Below are positions 1 to 41,539 of a stretch of 64,000 nucleotides of DNA, piece by piece; the first letter of the stretch is position 1, and each line of letters starts with the position of its first letter. The notes below the pieces were generated by a model. It was given only the letters and a program-made list of their open reading frames with translations. It had not been told where the DNA came from and searched no databases. Source of the stretch: Erpobdella octoculata (Eukaryota; Annelida; Clitellata; Hirudinida; Erpobdellidae); contig OZ022240.1 in assembly GCA_963978895.1 (NCBI GenBank), positions 41,533,268 to 41,597,267 of the forward strand, given 5' to 3'. The position numbers were made by a program, and so were the translations under genes.

Positions 1-420
1 TTTGAACCAAAAATATATTGTAATAATGTATTGTATGAAAGTTTGTATATCTTTCAGGTCTAATAAAGTTGATTGCTCTTTAAATTTTTCAAATCATTTT
101 CTACTTGTTTAAGGCATGTCACGCCCACGTCTTGTGACGTAGTGCACATGTCAACCTTTTTTTTGTTAATAAACACAACAACTGTCTACTCTCAATTAGT
201 CACAAATAGCTTGACAAAGCGTGTTTTTTAATTGCCAATTAGCAAACGTTATGAAAAGCAAAGTATGTGATAAACTGTAGAATTGTGGAAAATGTTTATT
301 GTAAAAAACACAGTTGTGTACTTGTTTTACTAAAAACAAAAAATCACCTTTACGCAATCGACACTCAGTGACATATAAAAACTAATTATAAAAAAAACAG
401 TATTGTGCTTGCTTTGCTAA
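1..420. other. Unassigned AT-rich sequence at left edge
   Basis: No gene or recognisable repeat is seen. It lies downstream of exon 8 of copy A1 and, unlike the sequence from about 430 onward, does not match the region below 14.39 kb, so a duplication breakpoint lies near 430. The remaining exons of A1 (calcium-binding EGF, membrane span and tail, by analogy with A2) must lie off the window or be missing. Confidence 0.4.
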
Positions 421-993
421 AACAACTAAATAGAGCGTTCCAAAATGAGTAAGTGGAAGGATAAGTGAGTTAGTCATGTCTTCAGTCATGTCTCAGGGAA
501 AACTATTTAAATCACTTTTGCCTACCTATCGGCATTTTCGAGAAGTCACCTCAATAATTTGAAATATTTAATACATGGCTTATACTTCACTAGACCTAAA
601 ATAAACAGCGAAAGTTTATTGACTTTATTTCAAAAAGGTCATTGATAACTTCCAAATAAATCCAGAATCGAGTTACCAGGAAAGTAACATTAATTAAACA
701 TTCATCCTAATAAAAAAGACTACAAAAACTGGCAGTTATCACACATGAAATACTAAGTATAATAAGCATTTTTTTCAACAATACACAATATTGGCTCATA
801 TTGACAAGGTTAATTTTTCTGTAAAGCAAAAAACACTGTATGGAAAACTAATGCGCCTTATTATCTCAAAGGTTACTGCTGTTTTCTTACACCACAAAAG
901 ATTGAAAAACGTGGATCGAGAACATTTTTTTGCAAGTTGAATAATTTTAGCTGGAACTCCTTGACACAGTTTAAAAATTAACAAAACATTAAC

Positions 994-3900
994 CTGTGCA
1001 GTCTTCAAACCAAAATGAACGGCTAAAACCAAAGTTGCATATACATTCAGCCATTTTAGCACCAAACTCCAAAGTTATTTCTGAACACGTACCATTATTG
1101 CAAGTCTCATATTTTTCTGAGCATCCTGTAAAGATTCCTCAACTAATCTACTAGAAACTGCTAATAAATTATTATATTCCTGACATATGAACTCTTTTAA
1201 CAAAAAATCTGTTTTAAACTCAAACAAATTTTTTTGAGGTCATCCATGAATGACGTTACACGTTCTTACACGTTTCACTAAAACTATTGTACGCCATGTT
1301 TTCTATACATAATAAAATAATTTTATAAATTAGATTAAATCAGCTTACTTTTAATGTCACAGTTATATCCTTGATAACCGTCAAGGCACTTAGTGCAATT
1401 ATTTTGATAACAGTGGCTTTTATGCATCATCAAGCACTCTTCGTCTCTAAGAGGTCTTGGACAATCTGAAGAATTTTCTGCTATAAAGTCTTATGTAAAT
1501 AAAATTTATTAAACATTATGTTATGCATTTTTTTTTTGAAAATAATATGTTAACAACTCACTATAACGCAGTTTTAAAACACCTGGTATGAATTACTATA
1601 AACAATTATAAATAAAAAAACTAACAATTATCCATTGGTGCTGAACACAATGAAGTGGAATTAGTTGCATTCAATGAACCATTTTTGCATTCTTCGTCTG
1701 TAGAAAGTATCCTCAATTTAGCTGAAAAAAAATAAAATAAACGTTTACCATAACTTAATTAAAAAATTTATTATAGACAATTATACAATTTTTCGTCCAC
1801 TGAATCTTCAGGTCCATCGCCGTTCTGAAACTGAAACTGTTATTTCTTTCTTTCCTATTACATTTGATTATATTACTTAACTTATTAACTCTATGTGTTA
1901 TACTTGCTCTTTGGACCTTATTCATATTCCTGTCTTTAAAGAGCTTTCATCTGTTTTTATCCAATTTTACTTGATTTAAATAATTTTTCTTTATCTACAT
2001 CTGTGTTTCCCTTTGTTCTTAAGTCTTCCTTTATCATCCCTACTATTAAGCATGCCTCTTTTGATCCTACTTCTCTATCTAGCTATAGGCCTGTCTCTAA
2101 CCTATCATTCATATTTAAAATTATAAAAAGAGTTGTGTATGAGCAAATAAGTGTTTATCTAACTGCGTTCTCACTTTTTCTTTCTTCTCAATCTGTCTTC
2201 AAACCTGACCACTCTACTGAAACTGCTCTATTTAAGATATAAGTTACTAAAACAAAGCACAATTTTTGACAAACATGGACAATAAAAAACGTTCTTAATT
2301 ATTTCAGGCTGATTTTAAGAAAACAAAAAAAAATAAAATTTTATTTGTTTATGTTTAGGTTCGATTTTGTCTTGAATTTAATAAATATTTGATTTAAATG
2401 TGGTGTATATTTAAAGTCATTATAATAAATAACTCATCATTTTTGCGACGTTTTAATAAGTTGTTTTTTATATGTACACATTTATCAATTATACTATTCC
2501 ACAAATATTAAATTACCAACAATCCTGAAAAATAATAATGCTGTTTTTTCATGATACAACCAAACAAACCTGAGTATACAAAATACACTTTCTCTGATGA
2601 ATTGCATGCAGACCATGGTAGAGGAAAGTCTTCATTTCTCAAACAGTAGCAATCAAAGTTATCTGGAGACTAAAATTTGATGTTAATTTCAGTTTTTAAG
2701 TCCTAAACACTAACTTTCAACATTTAAACAAACCTGGCAGGCAAAACTAGTTTGACATATGCTTTTACAACTTCCAAAATATTTACAAGAAAAGCTTTGT
2801 TCTTTAAAACGTTGCAAGGATTTGATGCAACCCATAAAGGAATTTGCTCCTAATTCTAATAATTGATTTGAATAAAATAAAACATGGTTTGCTTTAACTA
2901 AAGTCGTTTTTAATTTATAGTTTGTCTTTTTTGATTGGTCGATGTTTTGTACCAAATTTTAGATGCTAAAATTAAAAAGCCTTTTTTTGGTTTAATTGAG
3001 TTAAAACTTGAATAATAATTTTACTTTTCACAAAAATAGATTTTAGAAAATTTATCAAACGTTTTTTAATTATTTTTTTAGCTGCAAGACACTTTATTAA
3101 AGTCCCCAAGTATTTTAATTAGCAATATAACATGAAATTATACAATCACCAAACGAGGAAAGTTTCACAAGATATATGTCAGTAGTGGTGGCTTCAAGCT
3201 CAATGAAGAGAATGGCCACTTTATTGTCACAATTAATTTCTTCATTATGTATAGTACAATTAAAATTTGAACCACTTTCCAAGCTTTGTTTCAGTACTGC
3301 TTTTGTTACATTGGCTACAATTTTAATAACATTGAATGCGTTAAAAAACTATACCTTTTATTCAACCTTAAACATAAGATAAAGCTATTAAGTTATATTT
3401 GTATTATAAACTATCATAAAAAACGCAGTAGTGTCGCAATCCGGATGGTTTTTTTTGCTAGAGCTGTGCAACTTTTCCGCGTTACCTCCTTCTCTCAGTA
3501 ACATTTCTAGCTTGTTTTTAAGTTAAATAAAGTTCTGCTTAATATCTTCTCCAAGTGTTTTTGGTGTCAGCAAGTTTCAAAGGTTAGGCGCTGACAGTTG
3601 GGTCTAATTTGTTTACACATACGTGAACTATGCTGGGCTAGAAAAAAAATTAACGTTCAACGTGGGTCGAGTTAGGTTGAAAAAGTGATTGGGTTGAATC
3701 GGGTCACTAAGAATGGACCCATGTAGTGAAGTTTTGTAACGAAAACAAACACTAATATGAAAAAGATCGACCATAGTTAACTAAAATACAACTAAACATA
3801 ATTTGAATTTCATAACTAAAACTAAACTTAAACTATTTGATTTATCCTAAAACTAACTAAAATAAAAATTCCAAAATATTTAGTTCTTTTTTGTTATTTG

Positions 3901-5682
3901 AAAAAGGTTTTAATTACAATTTATGATTATTACAGACGCAGATGTATTAAGAAATATAAAACAAATTTTATTTTTTTGGTTTCTCAATATCGGCCTGAAA
4001 TGTCTGAGAACGTTCTTTTATTTTCCGTGTTTGACAGTGTGTTGTTTTTGTAACCGATATTAATATGGCAAGTTTAGTTAAACAGTTTTCTTGTCGCAAA
4101 CGGGCCAGCAATGTGTGGACTTGTTTTAAATTTGAAGAAACAGGAAACAAAAATCGGTATCTCGTGGCTTTAGCGAATGGTTCAAAATGCGACGCACTTG
4201 TTGCATCTAAGAATCCGACTAATCTTGAATACCATAATCAAAATCAGCACAAAGAAATATATAATGATATGGTTGAGTTGAAATAAAATCAATTGAGTGT
4301 CAATGCAATTGACCGTCAATTAAGTGTCAATTCAAGCAAGAAGCTTCCAATTGATGGTTAGTTTTATTTTGCTACTTAACTATAAAATCTTTGATGTGGA
4401 TGGTATACTTTTAAAAAACTATTTCACGCATTATATTAAAGCTCATCCCCATATGATTACAGCCTACCCTCAATTGAGTTCTAGCGCAAGATCTGATATT
4501 GGCACCAGCCTCACAAGCTTCTGTGGACAACTCGTTCAATATGCGTGCTTGGTTAAAAGTAAACCAGGATCTACTTGTTGACATGGACTGTTAATGTTCA
4601 TTGTTATATTGAAATAATATATTACCAGAAAATTCAATCATGTGTCGGAATAAGACAAACTAATAATAACTAAACTAAACTAAATGATCGAACCAAAACT
4701 ATATAATAACTGAACTAAACATCATTTAGAAAAACTAAAGCGAAATAACATAGGAATAGTTTTAGTTAAAACTAATTACAATTAAACCTAAAATGATTTT
4801 CATAACTAAAATATTACTTTAGTGAACTACAATAATTTCTTTTTTATTTTAAACAGTGGCGCCGCTGTTAGCTGTGGTCGTAACTCTACAAAAAGTTTTT
4901 AATTTTTGTGATTTTGTGTTATTTATTCAGTAGCTATTATTATTGTAATAATAACAAAAGGCCAAACTATAGGGAAACAGAGGTTATCATACTAACCAAA
5001 GTTGGGGAGAGGGATAGGCTGCATTGTCTGTAACTAATGAAAAACGGTAAATTACCAATACACGCGCCATCCAAAAAATGGCTTTTGCGACAGCTCGGCC
5101 TGTATTCAACGCTTAGACTTTGCAGTTTTTATAAGGTTGATTGTCGACACATTTGAAAAAATGTGCAGCATGGTATTTATAAATCAAGCATTATTTGTAT
5201 GTGATTAAGAAAGCACAACTGTCAATAAGCTGCAAATTTATAGCTTGCTAATGAAACAATTACTTATTTAAGTGAGTTCAACTTTTAAAATCATTTAAAA
5301 TAAAATGAAATTAAAAGATAATTTTATAATAACATTCAATATTTACCACTGGCTGGTCTGTATGTTATACTCACGATTCGATAATAACGATTCAATTGAT
5401 AGGTAATTTTTATACAATTCTGGGCACCGCTATCACACAGAGTGCTTTGTTGAGTTAATTTGTGAAATGGAACTTTAAAAAAAAATACAGTTTTGAATTA
5501 GATATGTTTGAACAATTATGTAAAAAACTTTTCAAATCACACATAAACAATTGCACAATTTAGTAGTATTTTAAAATTTTAAACTTTCGAAAGTCTAACT
5601 AACCTTTGCACTGAACTGGCAAAGAAGCAATAATTAATATTATAAGTAAAAGAAACAAAAATGAAATTGACTTATTTAACAT
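994..5682 (-). CDS. Receptor-like gene A1: signal peptide, lectin-like, Cys-rich and EGF exons (partial, 3' end off window)
   Basis: Exon model on the minus strand: 5682-5604 (ATG and a hydrophobic signal peptide starting MLNKSISFLF), 5472-5347, 3314-3150, 2849-2734, 2669-2570, 1721-1626, 1465-1349 and 1125-994. Every exon has AG/GT borders and compatible phases; most introns are phase 1 and the 2734/2669 join is phase 0. Exons 2-3 encode a module ending in LVKLSSFG, resembling discoidin/F-type-lectin folds. Exons 4-5 are cysteine-rich, possibly a diverged WSC domain. Exons 6-8 are EGF-like, with CNNGTC and AECICNFGF. The gene continues left of base 1. It is a close paralogue of A2 with all eight exons open, so it may be functional. 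The exact ligand class is not known. Confidence 0.7.
1795..2245 (+). mobile_element. LINE reverse-transcriptase fragment in A1 intron 5
   Basis: An open stretch at 2003-2242 contains YRPVSNL, a QS..K...HSTETAL motif and flanking residues typical of the fingers/palm entry of L2/CR1-type LINE reverse transcriptases. Only this short piece remains. The same fragment, with a small deletion that shifts its frame, lies at 15723-16165 in the paralogous intron, so it predates the duplication. Confidence 0.65.
4040..4290 (+). pseudogene. hAT-type transposase N-terminal remnant (BED-finger-like)
   Basis: The open frame 4065-4286 (73 aa) contains SNVWTCFKFEETGNK, then KNPTNLEYHNQNQH, matching the BED zinc-finger layout common at the N terminus of hAT transposases (aromatic after VW, a late C, then H..H). 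The first Cys pair appears lost (VALANGS), so the finger is degenerate. It sits in the intron between exons 2 and 3 of A1, on the opposite strand. A slightly longer copy is at 17960-18256. Confidence 0.6.
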
Positions 5683-5789
5683 TTTAAAGCTAAGGTTTGA
5701 ACGACGGTTTTGAAATGTTTTAGGAATGTTTATAAATTGGAACATTTTGACGTCATAAAATGAGCATTATTTTTATTCCAACAACAAAT

Positions 5790-6474
5790 AAATTAAAAAC
5801 GAATTTTTAAAACCCAATGCTTTTATATGTAATTAAAACACAAATTTTGCAATCAATTTTTTCTTATATTACTCTTTTATTTTATATTAAAGTCGAAATA
5901 TCTTAATTATATCGAAATATCAAAATTAATTAAAATTAACTAAATTAATTGACTTATTGTAAAACTAATAATTTAATATTGCATTGTCTTCTATTTTGAG
6001 CATGTATGCAAAATTTGAAAAAAATCTATCATCAGGAAGTGAGTCAAAAATTGATTGCAAGATTTGAAACAGACAGAAAAACGAACAGACAGACAGAGAA
6101 ACAAACAGAGACGACGAGTTAATAAAAGCATTGGTAAAAAACACAAATCCTTCTCTAATAAAACTCATAATCATTCAAATCAATTAACTTTTTTAATTTT
6201 TTGGGTCACTTCGGAGGCTGAAGATCTTTATCAAATAAAATAAACAACTCTACGTATTTTTATTTTAACAAATCCCTACTATTAAAATGTTTTTGAAATT
6301 AAGGAAGCAAATGTTTGTGAAAAAAACTCAAACAATTTTAATTGTTGCATATTTATTTATACAGCTATTACGGTATTTTAGTGAAATGATGCATCATGGA
6401 TCGCTAGTTTTCATTGTTTTAGCTGTTGCTTTTAAGTTTTATACTAATTTTTACTCATCCATTTTAGATGTTAA
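5790..6474. other. Intergenic region between A1 and A2 with part of an inverted repeat
   Basis: No gene is supported. About 6120-6420 is an imperfect inverted copy of about 53440-53700: the strings around the words ggtcacttcggaggctgaag and gatgcatcat occur in both in opposite orientation. The two copies flank the 3' ends of A2 and A3 respectively. Short open frames here have no recognisable features. Confidence 0.5.
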
Positions 6475-7273
6475 TCGGATCTAGGGGGTGGGGGGGTAAC
6501 TGAGAGCGAAAGAATGAGTGGGAAAGCGACAGGGAACGGATAGCGACCGGGAGCGGAGTGTGTATGTATCTATGTATGTATGTTGTGTGTATGTATCTAT
6601 GTATGTATGTATGTATGTATGTATGTATGTATGTATGTATGTATGTATGTATGTATGTATGTATGTATGTATGTATGTATGTATGTATGTATGTATGTAT
6701 GTATGTATGTATGTATGTATGTATGTATGTATGTATGTATGTATGTATGTATGTATGTATGTATGTATGTATGTATGTATGTATGTATGTATGTATGTAT
6801 GTATGTATGTATGTATGTATGTATGTATGTATGTATGTATGTATGTATGTATGTATGTATGTATGTATGTATGTATGTATGTATGTATGTATGTATGTAT
6901 GTATGTATGTATGTATGTATGTATGTATGTATGTATGTATGTATGTATGTATGTATGTATGTATGTATGTATGTATGTATGTATGTATGTATGTATGTAT
7001 GTATGTATGTATGTATGTATGTATGTATGTATGTATGTATGTATGTATGTATGTATGTATGTATGTATGTATGTATGTATGTATGTATGTATGTATGTAT
7101 GTATGTAGAATCGGATCTAGGGGGGAGCTGAGAGCGAAAAAATGAGCGGGAAATCGACAGGGAACGGATAACGACCGGGAGCGGGAGCGCAAGCGGGAAG
7201 GAAACGGGAGCGAAAAAGAAACGCATTAGGTAAACCTCTAAAAACCCCGGGCAACGCCGGGTTCCCCCGCTAG
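6475..7273 (+). mobile_element. Helitron-like remnant expanded by a GTAT array
   Basis: The right end has the Helitron 3' signature: hairpin CCCGGGCAACGCCGGG, then a C-rich run and CTAG at 7270-7273 followed by T. About 90 bp starting tcggatctaggggg (6475) is repeated after the microsatellite (7111), so the internal GC-rich segment is duplicated around the array. The element belongs to the same non-autonomous family as the copies at 10996-11450, 41540-42392 and 56176-56796. No Rep/helicase gene is present. Confidence 0.7.
6559..7106. repeat. (GTAT)n microsatellite, about 0.5 kb
   Basis: Almost pure tetranucleotide repeat. The long open frames in several registers on both strands here (YVCM and IHTY repeats) are products of the repeat and not genes. 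Confidence 0.98.
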
Positions 7274-7289
7274 TATATATATAAGTCTT

Positions 7290-7800
7290 CCTGTCTCTCT
7301 ATCTCCGGTTTCATATAAAGTTGTACAAATTTCAGGTTTTATCAACTACGAGTTTTAGTTTAAATTGATTAAAACTCCCATTTTTAAGTGTTGATTATCA
7401 AAAAACCGAGTTGTACAGAACTTCGGGTTTGGGTCAAACACCAACAACATTCCTATTGCGCATTTACGACATATATAAAGATATCTGATTAAAAATTATT
7501 TTTTAATCAATAATGTTTTGTTTTTGTAAAATAAAAACACTCTTCATTTTTTGGTTTTTTTTATAAAAAAGACGAATAACATCAAATTAACAAACAAACA
7601 ACAATTACTTAAACACTAAAGCAAATACTGTTAATTTTTTTGTACAGCATAGTCTTTATTTCTTCTTTCTTAAATACATTAGCAAATTTTTTTTTGTTTG
7701 AAGTTAGTTTTTTTGCCACATTAATCAAACACCTTTAAAACTATATCAACTTTTTGCTGAATAAGTTTGTTCTATTCTTTAATGGCAACACCGGTTAGCC
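7290..7800. other. 3' flank of A2
   Basis: No gene is seen. The segment is AT-rich and aligns directly with about 54090-54580 downstream of A3, so it is part of the shared 3' flank or untranslated region of the two paralogues. Confidence 0.5.
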
Positions 7801-7807
7801 TATAAAG

Positions 7808-24006
<16,199 letters not shown>

Positions 24007-25692
24007 TTTAAAGCTTAGGTTTGAACGACGGTTTTGAAATGTTTTAGGAATGTTTATAAATTGGAACATTTTGACGTCATAAAATGAGCATTATTTTTAG
24101 TTCTATTTCAAATTACGCGGCCCTGATTCAATGAAACTACATATGCCGAGCCCATCAATTGACTTGCGCCATAGTTGTGCTTAAAATAAATTCACTTCTA
24201 ATTAAATAATGAATTGAGTTTATGACAAAATTATAGAAAAATTTGCCATTAAATCATAAAATTTAAATTAAATCAGTCAATTGAAAAGAAAACCGTGTAG
24301 TCTACTAGCACAAACAAACGCTAAGGCCTAGGCTGAAGTTTAACTGAAATAAACATAGGCACTCACCAGCAAGGGGCTTCCACCAGCAAAAAAAAATTAC
24401 ATGTGATTATAATCTAACTCTACTGTTGGTATGTCATATAACAGCTGATTAAGTGCAGTAAATGCAGTAACAAAAAAGCTTTTCAAATAAGTAAAACTTT
24501 TCTTGCTTTCTTTTGTGCAAATTTAGCTACTATGTTTTCCAAATTGACCTCTTGTACAATATCTGCTTCTAAGCTGATCAGAGACAGATAAAACAGGCAA
24601 TCATTGTACATTGATATCTATTCAAAGTCTGTTCTTTATCAGTTTCATCTTTGAGCATGAACGCTCTATGCTGAAGTTGCTGATGTTTAGCACCACATAA
24701 ATGTGAAGAGTTATTTCCACATTAGGAAATGATTCCTAAACTTGCTATTTGCGTATCAGCTAATACATGAAAGTCTTACTAAAGACATATTTAGCTGGTT
24801 TGTTTTTAAATGCTTTAACAAAGTCAGAAAACTGCACTAATTCATTTCCGAAGCATACATCAAAGTCATCTGTATAGACTTCAACGAGATCCAGTTTCCG
24901 CAAAAAGCCAAACCGTGAGAAAATAATCTTGTACGCATGAATTCGGTGTTTCAAAACAGTGACAATGATTTATGAATGGTACATCAGCTGCGATGCTTCG
25001 GGGCTTTCGATGACTTGAAAACACATATGTTTCGTGGCCTAAAAGTTTAACTATTGACAAACGACACGTTAAATATTGTCAAATGTTTATTTTAATTTGT
25101 CAAACAAAACTTATGACGCCACCACTCGAGTGTGTCCCAATAAAATAGCTCTAAACATGCAGTGTGTTAAGTAAAGCAATGACATGCTACCATATAGCAA
25201 AACCAACGCTGGTTTCATTTTAAAAGTTCTTTCTCAAAAACAATTTTATATCAAGGTTTTTTTTTGGTTTGTGAAGACTTCATTAGAAATAATTTAATTT
25301 TCTAACACATCAATACTATTTTTAAGTCAATTTATTCAACCATTACAACACGCCTAAACTCGCTCAAGGATTGCAACATTACTTGAAAATTGTATTTAAT
25401 GTGTTTTAACTTGTTGAACATATCAAGTACATTTTTATTTTTAGTTTATTTAACGTCATTATAATATAACTTTTTTCAATACTCGATTCTTAGCCAGATA
25501 TCATGCAAATGTGTGTTGAAAAGAATAAAAATTAAACTGTTTTTCATAGCAGTACATTGTGTAACGGAGGCAAGATTAACAGTCTCAATTGTTCTGCTTT
25601 ATACAAAAGACTTATAATTAGTTAAATTAGCTGATTTTTAGTCTTAAACTTGATGTTCTGCAAGAAACAACTTAGTGAAATTCTATTTATAA
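24007..25692. promoter_or_regulatory. Divergent intergenic region between A2 and B1
   Basis: A2 (minus) and B1 (plus) start head to head here, so promoters for both should lie in this 1.7 kb, and up to 27.0 kb for the second B1 first exon. Around 24640-24960 are words such as HERSMLKLL on the plus strand and a 64-codon minus-strand frame that may be decayed hAT transposase; support is weak. No core promoter element could be assigned with confidence. Confidence 0.4.
25573..25692 (+). promoter_or_regulatory. Conserved upstream block of B first exon (copy a)
   Basis: A roughly 90 bp stretch with cagtctcaattgttctgc, gttaaattagctgatttt and cttgatgttctgca is recognisably repeated upstream of the other two B first exons (26884-26998 and 42938-43080). 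Conservation just upstream of three ATGs suggests shared promoter or 5' leader sequence. Confidence 0.55.
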
Positions 25693-25759
25693 ATGTGCTT
25701 GTTACAGCTATTTTTTGTATTATTTCACATTTCAACATTATTCACAACAAATAGTGAAG
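25693..25759 (+). CDS. Candidate alternative first exon of B1 (signal peptide a)
   Basis: A 67 bp exon: ATG, then a hydrophobic signal peptide starting MCLLQLFFVLF and ending TNSE, with donor GTAGGT in phase 1. It has the same length and phase as 26999-27065 and 43081-43147. It could splice to the Ig exon at 27587 as an alternative to the nearer first exon, or be an orphan left from a duplicated gene start. The sequence cannot decide. Confidence 0.6.
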
Positions 25760-26013
25760 GTAGGTTAATTTTACTACTGATTTTTATTGCATTGTTTAAA
25801 TAAACTTGAATTTGATCCTGCAAATGAATAAAACCTGTTCAGAGTCATTGTTAATCAATAAAAAATGTATCAAATATTAGTTAATCAAATACAAATATAT
25901 ATTTTTGTTAGTACTTATCATGAATTTAACGGAATTTAAATATCCAATGTGAATTTGTGCCTGTAGAATTAGATATGTGATATATCTTTAGCCCGAGAGA
26001 TAGCAAATTATTC

Positions 26014-26182
26014 ATTGTAGGACTGTTCATCAAAGGACAATTCATGAAGGGACTGTTCATCAAATACTATTCATAAAGGGACTATTCATTAAAGGACAAT
26101 TCATCAAAGGACTATTCATCAAGAGGGCGGTTCATCATAAGAACTTTTTATTTAATGTATGTTCATCAAGCAGACTATTCAT
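26014..26182. repeat. Minisatellite (inverse orientation) between the two B1 first exons
   Basis: Units such as aaaggactattcatc are the reverse complement of the array at 26683-26842, so the two form an inverted pair about 0.5 kb apart, plausibly the ends of a repeat-type element. Confidence 0.75.
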
Positions 26183-26682
26183 CAAAAAAGTTAATAAAAT
26201 CGTTTAAAATGTTATTTTCAAACAAAATATGTTACCAAATTGTAGGGTAATTTATATCAAATTTACAGTGCTACCGTGTTTTCATCCACATACTTTATAC
26301 TTTATGATAGAATAGTATTATGGTTTATCTATCACCTTCTGTCATCATTTTCGCCTTGCAGTTAAGAACTTGATGCTTGCTACAGCACCACTCTGTCTGT
26401 TCTTTAGAATTTTCACGAATTCTCCAATATTCATAAATCAAATAACTAAGTGTCTTCTAACCACATTTTGTAATTCCATACACGCGTGTTGCCATCACTA
26501 TTTTTTTAACTTCTTGATATGTTTATAATTTTTTACAGATTTTATAATAACCAATCATGTACATATTTTTTATCAAAGATAAAGAACTGTTTTTTTTAAA
26601 ATACCTCGAATAGTTTTCCACTGAAAATATCTTGGGTATATATTGATAAAGGTTGTAAGAGGAGGAATGGCTTCACAAATGA

Positions 26683-26842
26683 ATATTTGATAAATAGTCC
26701 TTTAGATGAACAGTCCTTATGATGAACCGTCCTCTTGATAAATAGTCCTATGATGAATAGTCTCTTGATGAATAGTTCTTTAACGAATAGTCCTTGATGA
26801 ACATTCCTTTGATGAATCGTCCTTTGATAAAAAGTCCGCATA
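26683..26842. repeat. Minisatellite (TGATGAATAGTCC-like) upstream of B1 first exon b
   Basis: Same family and same orientation as 12415-12600 and 57355-57515, ending in the same gtccgcata word. It is inverted relative to 26014-26182. Confidence 0.8.
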
Positions 26843-26883
26843 GCCAAATTATTATTCCACAGCTGTGCATTGTATTAGTGAGA

Positions 26884-26998
26884 AAAGATTGTTTTGCTTT
26901 TACAACGTACTCAAAATAAGTTAGATTAGCTTATTCTTAGACTTAAGTTTGATATTCTACAACAAATACTATCGAAATAATAACTAAAAAAATTTCAA
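26884..26998 (+). promoter_or_regulatory. Conserved upstream block of B first exon (copy b)
   Basis: Shares gattgttttgc, tacaacgtactcaaa, ttagattagcttatt and gtttgatattct with the blocks at 25573 and 42938. It ends at the ATG of the signal-peptide exon. Confidence 0.55.
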
Positions 26999-40161
<13,163 letters not shown>

Positions 40162-41539
40162 TTGCAATTTTTTAGCTTAAATTTGAAAACATTACTTTTG
40201 TTGCCATGCACTAATAATTTACACTTTTGTAGCTATGGTTTTTTCCAGTTAATGTTTTTAAGTTTCAGTGTGGTTTGATCTTGTCACGTTTAAGTTTTTA
40301 AAACAAAAAAAATTAATTATTTGCAATTACAATACTTTTTATTAAAACTAGCACAATAAAAAAGATAGTTTTAGGTTGGAAAAACATTACCAGGTTTGGA
40401 AAACAAAATAAAATAAAATTAAATTAAAAGTAAACCAAAAATATAAAAAAATTGAAAAAAAAGTAAAATTAAAATAAGCAAATAAAAAACACGTCAAATT
40501 AAAAAAAATCATAAACAAGTATTATGCAAAAATATGAAAATGCTTGTTAAAGTCATATTTCTCAAAATAAAATTGGATTACCCTGTTTTTTTTTAAATCA
40601 AGGCTACATTCAGGGACGTAAATTCACAATTTTCCAGAATGGGGGGGGAATTGTTCCGCTATTATAAAGCTTACTGACAAAGTTACTCGGCATTACCCAA
40701 ACATTTTTTTAGTTGTTTCTTTTCTTCAATGTAATTTCAAATAAATAAAAATTTGTGTTTTCAATTTTTTAAAATGTTCTTATCAATAACGTCTAATTTC
40801 ATGCAAAAGTCTTGGATGTAATAGGCAATTGCCCTTACACACACATACACACATTATTTTTTATTTCTATAGGTATAAATACGTAGGTACAAGTTGCGAG
40901 AGGTGGAAAAATGAATCACGATTAGTGTGTTGCTGGTGAAGAAACGTTGTGGGCTGCTGTGGCAAAACCAGCAATGTTCAACGTATCTGCAACACTAACT
41001 GAAAACGCAAAATAATAGAAAAATAATAGACAGTTAGTTGTATTAATAAGAGCAACTGAAATAACGCAAATAACTTAAACTGTAATAGTAACTGAATAAT
41101 AGTTTTTGTTAAATAATACAAAACATTATTAACTTAAATCTTATTCAAATAAATAAATTATTGGTTCTTTCATATTCGAGCATAGGTATTGAGTTCTTTT
41201 TTATTTATTAGTTTAACTAAAAAGACGGTCACAAATGACCTCTAACACAAATTGGTGAACCAAAACATTAAAGTGATCAGCATTTGTTGGGAATGGCAAA
41301 ATGGTTTAACTACCATGCTAACAAAACACAACAGACATCTGTTCCTATGCAGGTTAATGATGAACATGAGTGAAAAGTTAGGCAAAATCGCGATTACCTG
41401 CGAATTACCTTTAAAAGTTTAGTATTCGCTACTCCACAAAACATTGTTCACAGGGATCAGAAATGAATTGGGGTAGACACAAATTGGTGACAAGTAATCG
41501 GTACATATAGTGTGCATAGATGAAATATATATAATTCAA
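40162..41539. other. B1-B2 intergenic region
   Basis: No gene is seen. An AAATAAAA-rich low-complexity stretch lies at about 40400-40520; the remainder is unassigned. Confidence 0.45.

Larger units (their letters stand above)
430..5790. repeat. Segmental duplication unit 1 (paralogous to 14395-24090)
   Basis: Exons and introns match the 14395-24090 segment closely, down to shared LINE and hAT debris inside introns. The right-hand copy is longer mainly because a 4.5 kb LINE was inserted at about 18280. Shared debris means the duplication came after those insertions, and the LINE came after the duplication. The left breakpoint is near 430/14398. Boundaries are by eye. Confidence 0.85.

Noticed and set aside
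3119..3330. In-frame stop after the lectin-like exon 3, suggesting a separate gene end
   Set aside because: A GT donor before it (3149-3148) gives phase 1 and joins the next exon in frame in both A1 and A2, so the stop is intronic.
6464..7226. Long open frames of IHTY or YVCM repeats
   Set aside because: Translation of a pure GTAT microsatellite on both strands; no coding signal.
24760..24954. 64 aa minus-strand ORF as a gene
   Set aside because: Short, isolated; nearby words hint at decayed hAT transposase but are too weak to call.
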